Below are positions 58,290 to 64,000 of a stretch of DNA of 64,000 nucleotides, in pieces. This DNA comes from Streptomyces griseosporeus (GTDB taxonomy: Bacteria > Actinomycetota > Actinomycetes > Streptomycetales > Streptomycetaceae), in NCBI RefSeq assembly GCF_014656055.1, contig NZ_BNBR01000004.1, forward strand, positions 62,001 to 126,000, read 5' to 3'. Under the pieces are notes generated by a model. That model saw only the letters and a program-made list of their open reading frames with translations, searched no databases and was not told where the DNA came from. The position numbers were made by a program, and so were the translations under genes. Every line of letters begins with the position of its first letter. Position 1 is the stretch's first letter.

Positions 58290-58538
58290 TTAGGGGGCCA
58301 CCGGTTCGCGTTCGCTGCGCTCGGCGGAGGCCGGCCGCGCGGCTGGGGCCGACGCCTTGGGCACCGGGACCGTCATCGCGACGAGCACGCCGAGCGCGAG
58401 TGCCGCCACGGCGACGACCGCGATCGCCGGGCCCGAACCCGTCTGGGACAGCAGCAGCATGGCGAGCGTCGAGAAGACGACGGTGCAGGCACCGTAGACG
58501 AGCTGTGCGACGGTCGGGCGAGGCAGCGGACCAGGCAT
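58290..58538 (-). CDS. Small two-helix membrane protein
   Basis: An 82-residue protein from ATG 58538, with GAGGA about 11 bases upstream on its strand. Two membrane helices are evident: VAQLVYGACTVVFSTLAMLL and AIAVVAVAALALGVLVAMTV, joined by a short QTGSGP turn. The tail is hydrophilic (RPASAERSEREPVAP). No family recognised; related short proteins are common in Streptomyces. It stands alone; 343 bp of gene-free DNA follow before the next start, holding the palindromes at 58733-58799. Confidence 0.7.
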   Translation of the reverse strand: MPGPLPRPTVAQLVYGACTVVFSTLAMLLLSQTGSGPAIAVVAVAALALGVLVAMTVPVPKASAPAARPASAERSEREPVAP

Positions 58539-58732
58539 GGCAATCGTGTCCTCGGAAGCGGGGGTTGTCTCGACTCTATTCGCCTGCATGCCCGAGCGGA
58601 ACGAACAGTAAGCGTGACCTAACCAACAGTGCCGGTGCACAGGGGGCGCACGGAGTCATGCGCCGCGCTCGGTCCGGTCGTCCGGCCGCGGGGAGACCGT
58701 CCGCAAAGCGAACGCCTCTTCCGCATAGTGCA

Positions 58733-58799
58733 CTTGACTTGTCCAAGTCAAGGTCTGTCTTTTCTTCTAAACCTCTAGTCAAATGTCGTCACTTGACTA
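58733..58799. promoter_or_regulatory. Paired palindromes with a shared TTGACT/AGTCAA core upstream of the M6 protease
   Basis: CTTGACTTG-tc-CAAGTCAAG (58733-58752) is a perfect 9-bp dyad. TAGTCAA (58776-58782) and TTGACTA (58793-58799) form a second dyad with a 10-bp spacer. The region is strikingly AT-rich for this genome and lies 83-149 bp before the protease start. The TTGACT at 58793 may also be a -35 element. Confidence 0.55.
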
Positions 58800-58881
58800 C
58801 ACGCGTTGATCATGCGCGCGCGGATCCCGCCAGACCAGGGCCCCTATCTGCCGTGCGCGCACACGCGGGGGAGGAACTCAA

Positions 58882-61233
58882 GTGACCAGTAGATCCTGGA
58901 CGTTCAGAGCGGCGGCGATCAGCGTCGCGCTCGCGGCGGCCTCCGCCGGCTTCACCACCTTCGCCGTGGCCGAGGCCGCTCCGAACGCCGGAGCCACCAC
59001 CGTGGACCGGCACGACCCGGCCCCGGAGAAGCAGCACAAGCACGACCTCGACGGTCCGCTGAGCAAGACCCAGGAAGCCCAGCGCCAGGAGGCCCTGGAC
59101 CAGGTCATATCCGGCCAGGCCCAGGTGAAGGAGAAGAACGGCTCCAAGGTCGTCCAGCTGAAGAGCAAGAAGGGCGACAGCAAGTTCGTCGAGCTGGGCC
59201 GCGAGAAGACCGACAAGATCTTCACCATCCTGGTGGAGTTCGGCGACAAGACCGACCCCAAGTTCGGCGGCACGCCCGGCCCGCTGCACAACACCATCGC
59301 GGCGCCCGACCGCACCAAGGACAACTCCACGGCCTGGCAGGCGGACTACGACCGCCAGCACTTCCAGGACCTCTACTTCGGCACCGGCAAGAACACCGAG
59401 TCGGTCAAGAAGTACTACGAGAAGCAGTCCTCGGGCCGCTACTCGGTCGACGGCGAGGTCTCCGACTGGGTCAAGGTGCCCTACAACGAGGCCCGCTACG
59501 GCAACAACGCCTGCGGCTCCACCAACTGCCCGAGCGTGTGGAACGTCGTCAGCGACGGCCTGAGCGCCTGGGTCGCGCAGCAGAAGGCGGCCGGCCGCAC
59601 CGACGCCCAGATCAAGGCGGACGTCGCGCAGTTCGACCAGTGGGACCGCTACGACTACGACGCCGACGGCAACTTCAACGAGCCCGACGGCTACATCGAC
59701 CACTTCCAGATCGTGCACGCCGGTGAGGACGAGTCCGCGGGCGGCGGCGCCCAGGGCACGGACGCGATCTGGGCCCACCGCTGGTACGCCTTCGGCACCG
59801 ACGCCGGCGCCACCGGCCCCGCCAACAACAGGCTGGGCGGCGCGCAGATCGGCGACACCGGCATCTGGGTCGGCGACTACACCATCCAGCCGGAGAACGG
59901 CGGCCTCGGCGTCTACGCGCACGAGTACGGCCACGACCTCGGCCTGCCCGACGAGTACGACACCGCGGGCGGCGAGAACTCCACCGGCTTCTGGACGCTG
60001 ATGTCGTCCGGTTCCTGGCTCGGCCGCGGCAAGGACGCCATCGGCGACCTGCCGGGCGACATGAACGCCTGGGACAAGCTGCAGCTCGGCTGGCTCAACT
60101 ACGACACCGCCAAGGCCGGCAAGCAGTCCACGCACAAGCTGGGCGTCGCCGAGTACAACACCTGGGACAAGCAGGCCCTCGTGGTGAACCTGCCCGACAA
60201 GGCGGTCACCACCGAGGTCGTCAAGCCGGCCGAGGGCGCCACCCAGTGGTGGAGCGGCAGCGGCGACGACCTGAAGAACACGCTGACCCGCAGCGTGGAC
60301 CTCACCGGCAAGACGTCGGCCGCCCTCACCCTCGACGGCTGGTACGACATCGAGGCCAACTACGACTACCTCTACACCGAGGTGTCCACCGACGGCGGCG
60401 CCAACTGGACCGCCCTGGACGGCACGGTGGACGGTCAGCCGATCCCGCGTGACGGCAGCGACAAGCCGGCCCTGACCGGCAGCTCCGAGACGTACAAGAA
60501 GCTGTCGTACTCGCTGGACGCCTACGCGGGCAAGAAGATCGACCTGCGCTTCCGCTACCAGACGGACGGCGGCGTGGCCCTCAAGGGCTTCGCGGCCGAC
60601 GAGATCACGGTGACCGCCGACGGCGCCGCCCTGTTCTCCGACAACGCCGAGACGCTCGACCCCGCCTGGACCAAGGTCGGCTTCGACCGCATCGGCGCGT
60701 CCTTCACCAAGGACTACGCGCAGTACTACATCGCCGAGAACCGCCAGTACGTGTCGTACGACAAGACGCTGAAGACCGGCCCGTACAACTTCGGCTTCTC
60801 CACGACCCGTCCGGACTGGGTCGAGCACTACGCGTACCAGAACGGCCTGCTGATCTGGAAGTGGGACACCTCGCAGGCGGACAACAACACCGGCACCCAC
60901 CCCGGCGCCGGCCTGATCCTGCCGATCGACTCCCACCCGGAGGCGCTGCGCTGGAAGGACGGCACGCTGATGCGCGGCCGCATCCAGTCCTACGACGCGC
61001 CCTTCAGCCTGTACCCGACGGACGGCATGACGCTGCACAAGGCCGACGTCGCGACCAGGATCTGGCCGTCGGCCGGCGTGTCGGTCTTCGACGACCACGC
61101 CAGCACCTACTACGACGCCTCGAACCCGGCCTCCGGTGTCAAGGTCACTGACACCAACACCCGGATCCGGATCGTCAAGGAGGCCAAGGACGGCTCGACG
61201 ATCAACCTCCAGGTCGGCCCCGCGGTGAAGTAG
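58882..61233 (+). CDS. Secreted M6 metalloprotease, immune inhibitor A type
   Basis: A 783-residue exported protease from GTG 58882, five bases after GAGGAAC. A signal peptide covers about 1-33 (FRAAAISVALAAASAGFTTF) and a charged propeptide about 34-105. The M6 catalytic domain has the zinc motif HEYGHDLGLPDEYD (His347, Glu348, His351) and the downstream Met turn WTLMSSGSWLG. The C-terminal half holds beta-rich domains: LTLDGWYDIEANYDYLYTEV, a carbohydrate-binding-like fold seen in immune inhibitor A, and a repeat near 520-560. It degrades extracellular proteins, probably for growth on protein or remodelling in development. The paired dyads upstream point to tight control. By position it matches SCO2920. 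Confidence 0.92.
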   Translation: MTSRSWTFRAAAISVALAAASAGFTTFAVAEAAPNAGATTVDRHDPAPEKQHKHDLDGPLSKTQEAQRQEALDQVISGQAQVKEKNGSKVVQLKSKKGDSKFVELGREKTDKIFTILVEFGDKTDPKFGGTPGPLHNTIAAPDRTKDNSTAWQADYDRQHFQDLYFGTGKNTESVKKYYEKQSSGRYSVDGEVSDWVKVPYNEARYGNNACGSTNCPSVWNVVSDGLSAWVAQQKAAGRTDAQIKADVAQFDQWDRYDYDADGNFNEPDGYIDHFQIVHAGEDESAGGGAQGTDAIWAHRWYAFGTDAGATGPANNRLGGAQIGDTGIWVGDYTIQPENGGLGVYAHEYGHDLGLPDEYDTAGGENSTGFWTLMSSGSWLGRGKDAIGDLPGDMNAWDKLQLGWLNYDTAKAGKQSTHKLGVAEYNTWDKQALVVNLPDKAVTTEVVKPAEGATQWWSGSGDDLKNTLTRSVDLTGKTSAALTLDGWYDIEANYDYLYTEVSTDGGANWTALDGTVDGQPIPRDGSDKPALTGSSETYKKLSYSLDAYAGKKIDLRFRYQTDGGVALKGFAADEITVTADGAALFSDNAETLDPAWTKVGFDRIGASFTKDYAQYYIAENRQYVSYDKTLKTGPYNFGFSTTRPDWVEHYAYQNGLLIWKWDTSQADNNTGTHPGAGLILPIDSHPEALRWKDGTLMRGRIQSYDAPFSLYPTDGMTLHKADVATRIWPSAGVSVFDDHASTYYDASNPASGVKVTDTNTRIRIVKEAKDGSTINLQVGPAVK

Positions 61234-61259
61234 TCACTGTTTCCGCAGGTCAGACGCGT

Positions 61260-61300
61260 ATCGGCGGCAACCCCTTGGCGGGTTGCCGCCGATCGTGTTT
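61260..61300 (+). terminator. Terminator after the M6 protease gene
   Basis: ATCGGCGGCAACCC (61260-61273) pairs perfectly with GGGTTGCCGCCGAT (61280-61293), 6-base loop, then CGTGTTT. Confidence 0.88.
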
Positions 61301-61354
61301 AGGTGCGTGCTGTGGATTTCTTATTGACACCGGGACGCACGGGGGTGTGACTGC

Positions 61355-61696
61355 ATGGCCGCAGGAGGTTTCTGCAAGCTGCCGAACGGCAGCGTGGTGG
61401 TGGCGCTGAACCTGCCCAGCCCCGCCGCCGACGGCCCCGCCGGAGTGCGGGTCCTCGTCCACGCCCAGAACCGGGCGCGCGCCCTGACCAGGCTGCGCAA
61501 CCTGGGGCTGCGCTCGGTCTATCTGCGTGGCAACGCGGCCCCGCCGACGCCGGACGAGATCACCGCCGTACTGCACCACCCGGACGGCCTGATATGGCGG
61601 ACCGCGCCCGGCAGCGCGGTCGGCGGCCCGGAACTGATGACGGAGCTGTGGCACCCGATCCGGGCCCTGCTCAGACGCCCCGCGGCCCCGGCGTGA
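61355..61696 (+). CDS. Conserved hypothetical protein
   Basis: A 113-residue soluble protein from ATG 61355. It reads GFCKLPNGSVVVALNLPSPA, GVRVLVHAQNRARALTRLRN, LGLRSVYLRGNAAPPTPDEI and AVLHHPDGLIWRTAPG, an alternating strand/helix pattern with an Arg-rich helix in the middle. No family is recognised; I recall similar short Streptomyces proteins of unknown role. It is convergent with pncA, 19 bp apart, with no clear terminator between. Confidence 0.75.
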   Translation: MAAGGFCKLPNGSVVVALNLPSPAADGPAGVRVLVHAQNRARALTRLRNLGLRSVYLRGNAAPPTPDEITAVLHHPDGLIWRTAPGSAVGGPELMTELWHPIRALLRRPAAPA

Positions 61697-61715
61697 CCGT
61701 CCCGGTGCCGGGCGC

Positions 61716-62309
61716 CTAGCCTCTCAGGACGACGGGCTTGCCGGTCAGCTCCACGCCCGCCTCCCGCATCTCCTCGATCGCCTTCTCGGTGGTCTCTTGG
61801 GCCACCCCGGCGGTCAGGTCGAGCAGGACGTGGGCGCGGAAGCCCTCCTTCGCCGCGTCCAGCGCGGTGGCGCGCACACAGTGGTCGGTGGCGATGCCCA
61901 CCACGTCCACCTCGTCGACCTCGCGCTCCCGGAGCCAGTCGGCGAGGCCGGTGCCGTTCTCGTCGGCGCCCTCGAAGCCGCTGTAGGCGGCCGCGTACGC
62001 GCCCTTGTCGAAGACGGCGTCGATCGCGCCGGAGGCGACGACGGGCGCGAAGTTCGGGTGGAAGCCCACGCCCTCGGTGCCCGCGACGCAGTGCGCGGGC
62101 CAGCTGCGCACATAGTCCGGGTTGTCGGCGAAGTGGCCGCCGGGCGCGATGTGGTGGTCACGGGTGGCCACCACATGCCGGTAGGCGGGGGTGGCCTGCC
62201 CGATCAGCTCGGTGATGGCGGCGGCGACATCGGCACCCCCGGCGACCGCGAGGCTGCCTCCCTCGCAGAAGTCGTTCTGCACGTCTACGACGATCAAGGC
62301 GCGGCGCAT
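61716..62309 (-). CDS. pncA: Nicotinamidase PncA
   Basis: A 197-residue isochorismatase-fold enzyme from ATG 62309. The catalytic triad is complete: Asp9 (VVDVQNDFCEGGSL), Lys102 (VFDKGAYAAAYSGF) and Cys144 (IATDHCVRATALDAAKEG). The metal site Asp51, His53, His59 and His73 (RDHHIAPGGHF, WPAHC) fits the mycobacterial enzyme. It hydrolyses nicotinamide to nicotinate in NAD salvage and would also activate pyrazinamide. The same-strand pncB lies upstream, so the two consecutive steps are encoded together, with 186 bp between them. Confidence 0.95.
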   Translation of the reverse strand: MRRALIVVDVQNDFCEGGSLAVAGGADVAAAITELIGQATPAYRHVVATRDHHIAPGGHFADNPDYVRSWPAHCVAGTEGVGFHPNFAPVVASGAIDAVFDKGAYAAAYSGFEGADENGTGLADWLREREVDEVDVVGIATDHCVRATALDAAKEGFRAHVLLDLTAGVAQETTEKAIEEMREAGVELTGKPVVLRG

Positions 62310-62495
62310 GGTGGGTGTCCTTCGGCAATCGCGGTCGGCAGGAAGGGTCAGCGGGCCCGGCCGGTATGAACTTCCGAGCCTAGGGAATCCCGGGGCGGTA
62401 CGGGAGGGGGCATCAGGGGGCGTGAACGGGGGCGCACCCGCCCACGGGCCCCTCTGACGGGCCCGTGTCCGCCCCCGATGGCTCTGTTCGGCCGC

Positions 62496-63845
62496 TCACT
62501 GGCTACCCGAGCGCCCGTGGACGTATTCCGTCGGCAGGACGGGTTCCCCGCGCGAGAGCTGGATCGCGGACAGCGGCAGGCCGGCGCGGGCCGCCGCGTG
62601 GCGCTCGCGGGCGGCGTCCAGCGGCTCACGCCCGACGATCTCGCCGCCTTTGACCAGCTCCACCAGCAGCTGCCGGTCGGCCAGCTCGCCCGGGACCGGC
62701 CCGGTGCCGACGACCTCGGCCTCGGCCACGCCGTCCTCGTCCAGCCGCCGCGCGGCCCACTTGCGCCCGCCGACCGAGGTCTTCCCGCCGGAGGACTTCT
62801 TCGCCACCGCCTTCAGCGGCGCCTTCGGATCGGCGCTCTCGGCACGGGCGACCAGCTTGTAGACCATCGACGCGGTGGGGTGCCCGGACCCGGTCACCAG
62901 CTGGGTGCCGACGCCGTACGCGTCCACCGGCGCCGCCGCCAGCGAGGCGATGGCGTACTCGTCGAGGTCCGACGTCACGATGATCCTCGTGTCGCGCGCG
63001 CCCAGCTCGTCCAGCTGCTGCCGCACCCGGTGCGCGACCAGCAGCAGGTCGCCGGAGTCGATGCGCACGGCGCCCAGCTCGGGCCCGGCCACCTCCACCG
63101 CCGTACGGACGGCCTCGGCGACGTCGTAGGTGTCCACCAGCAGGGTCGTGCCGCGGCCCATGGACTCCACCTGGGCGCGGAAGGCGTCGCGTTCGCAGTC
63201 GTGCAGCAGGGTGAAGGCGTGCGCGGAGGTGCCCACGGTCGGGATGTTGTAGCGGAAGCCGGCCGCCAGGTCGGAGGTGGAGGCGAAGCCGCCGACGTAG
63301 GCGGCGCGCGACGCGGCCACCGCGGACAGCTCGTGAGTGCGCCGGGCGCCCATCTCGATCAGCGGCCGGTCACCGGCCGCCGAGGCCATCCGGGACGCGG
63401 CGGCCGCGATCGCCGAGTCGTGGTTGAGGATCGACAGGATCACGGTCTCCAGCAGCACGCACTCGGCGAAGGAGCCCTCCACCCTGAGGATCGGCGAGCC
63501 CGGGAAGTACACCTCGCCCTCCGGATAGCCCCAGATGTCACCCGAGAAGCGGTATCCGGCCAGCCAGTCCAGGGTGGCGTCGTCGACGATCCGCCGCTCG
63601 CGCAGGAAGCCGAGCACGCCCGCGTCGAAGCGGAAGTTCTCCACGGCGTCCAGGACGCGCCCGGTGCCCGCGACGACGCCGTAGCGCCGGCCGTTCGGCA
63701 GCCGCCGGGTGAAGACCTCGAAGACGCTGCGCCGTTCGGCCGTACCCGCCTTGAGGGCGGCCTGGAGCATCGTCAGCTCGTAGTGGTCCGTGAAGAGCGC
63801 CGTCGAGGGGACGTCCACCGGCAGCCCAAGGTCCGCAGTGTTCAT
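62496..63845 (-). CDS. pncB: Nicotinate phosphoribosyltransferase PncB
   Basis: A 449-residue enzyme from ATG 63845. It joins nicotinate to PRPP giving nicotinate mononucleotide, the step after PncA. Family features: TALFTDHYELTMLQAALKAG at the start, FEVFTRRLPNGRRYGVVAGT, the loop with SILNHDSAIAAAASRMASAA, IEMGARRTHELSAVAASRAA, VGTSAHAFTLLHDCERDAFR with the phosphorylated-His region, IDSGDLLLVAHRVRQQLDE and VGTQLVTGSGHPTASMVYKL. Length and order match actinobacterial NAPRTases. It is divergent from clpS with only 57 bp between start codons, so their promoters must overlap. Confidence 0.95.
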   Translation of the reverse strand: MNTADLGLPVDVPSTALFTDHYELTMLQAALKAGTAERRSVFEVFTRRLPNGRRYGVVAGTGRVLDAVENFRFDAGVLGFLRERRIVDDATLDWLAGYRFSGDIWGYPEGEVYFPGSPILRVEGSFAECVLLETVILSILNHDSAIAAAASRMASAAGDRPLIEMGARRTHELSAVAASRAAYVGGFASTSDLAAGFRYNIPTVGTSAHAFTLLHDCERDAFRAQVESMGRGTTLLVDTYDVAEAVRTAVEVAGPELGAVRIDSGDLLLVAHRVRQQLDELGARDTRIIVTSDLDEYAIASLAAAPVDAYGVGTQLVTGSGHPTASMVYKLVARAESADPKAPLKAVAKKSSGGKTSVGGRKWAARRLDEDGVAEAEVVGTGPVPGELADRQLLVELVKGGEIVGREPLDAARERHAAARAGLPLSAIQLSRGEPVLPTEYVHGRSGSQ

Positions 63846-63902
63846 GGCAAGAGATGGTACCCCTATTTCGTCAGTGTGACGATTTCTGGGGCCCGTGGCA
63901 GC

Positions 63903-64000
63903 ATGGTCACTGTGACGGCAGCCGCACCCATCGAGATCGAGAAGACCGAGTCGGCGGAGGAGGTTTCCGCCGTACCCGAGCCCGACGTGCCCTGGGTGAC
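63903..64000 (+). CDS. clpS: ATP-dependent Clp protease adaptor ClpS, N-terminal part (continues beyond window)
   Basis: The frame from ATG 63903 (or GTG 63912) runs off the right edge after about 32 residues. The visible part reads APIEIEKTESAEEV then VPEPDVPWVT, the usual variable leader and first strand of actinobacterial ClpS. ClpS brings N-degron substrates to the ClpCP or ClpAP protease. The conserved His and Asp of the N-degron pocket lie outside the window. It is divergent from pncB. Confidence 0.8.
   Translation, partial: MVTVTAAAPIEIEKTESAEEVSAVPEPDVPWV

Noticed and set aside
1..64000. Prophage, insertion sequence or recent gene transfer
   Set aside because: No transposase, integrase or phage gene was seen; the one tRNA (34222-34293) has no repeated 3' end nearby; base and codon use look even along the window.

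Overview
The window looks like a conserved core segment of a Streptomyces chromosome. GC is very high with near-saturated G/C at third codon positions, GTG and TTG starts are common, and neighbouring genes often overlap as GTGA or ATGA. It carries genus-typical genes: an SsgA-like protein, matAB-type polysaccharide genes, a HupA-type HU, RDD proteins and an ECF sigma/anti-sigma pair. From memory, the order sigma, anti-sigma, HelD-like helicase, malic enzyme, HU, MurA, YqgE, hexosaminidase, 4-hydroxyphenylpyruvate dioxygenase and SsgG matches the S. coelicolor SCO2965 to SCO2916 region read in one direction. No prophage, complete insertion sequence, CRISPR array or biosynthetic cluster was seen.

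Layout, 1-15 kb: the end of a secreted esterase; a divergent MFS/LysR pair; the three-gene surface-polysaccharide operon matA-matB-acyltransferase (2.9-7.8 kb); an IF-1 paralogue; an acetyltransferase; a lipoprotein preceded by a gene remnant; narK and a HemD-regulator fusion for nitrate metabolism; then an 866-bp gene-free stretch with a 61-bp tandem repeat and a dispersed Streptomyces repeat. 15-24 kb: sigU-type sigma factor and its anti-sigma factor, HelD-like helicase, malic enzyme, HU, murA and YqgE. 24-34 kb: a cytoplasmic GH20 hexosaminidase, a three-subunit molybdenum-hydroxylase operon with two striking oddities, a SUKH-like protein, a Tat-exported protein, small hypotheticals and tRNA-Cys.

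34-45 kb: an MFS exporter, an SF2 helicase, an IclR regulator, and a group that could form a D- to L-amino-acid conversion route through N-succinyl intermediates (M20 desuccinylase, PucR regulator, GNAT acyltransferase, N-succinylamino-acid racemase). A Lon-type secreted protease and an HTH regulator with a remarkable nested dyad upstream follow. 45-64 kb: a four-gene OpuC-type osmoprotectant ABC operon, an Lrp regulator divergent from hpd, a TPR protein, a glycolate-oxidase-like flavoprotein, ssgG, two RDD membrane proteins, a secreted M6 metalloprotease behind paired palindromes, pncA and pncB for NAD salvage, and the start of clpS.

The items that most deserve a second look are these. The molybdenum-hydroxylase large subunit has Ala where the family has its catalytic Glu, and its 2Fe-2S partner carries about 355 extra residues before the domain. 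The N-succinylamino-acid racemase neighbourhood may be a complete pathway. The acyltransferase coupled to matAB suggests a modified polymer. Several symmetric operator-like sites (45464-45509, 58733-58799, 21252-21288, 34381-34400) have no assigned regulator. All functions are inferred from sequence reading; no database search was run.
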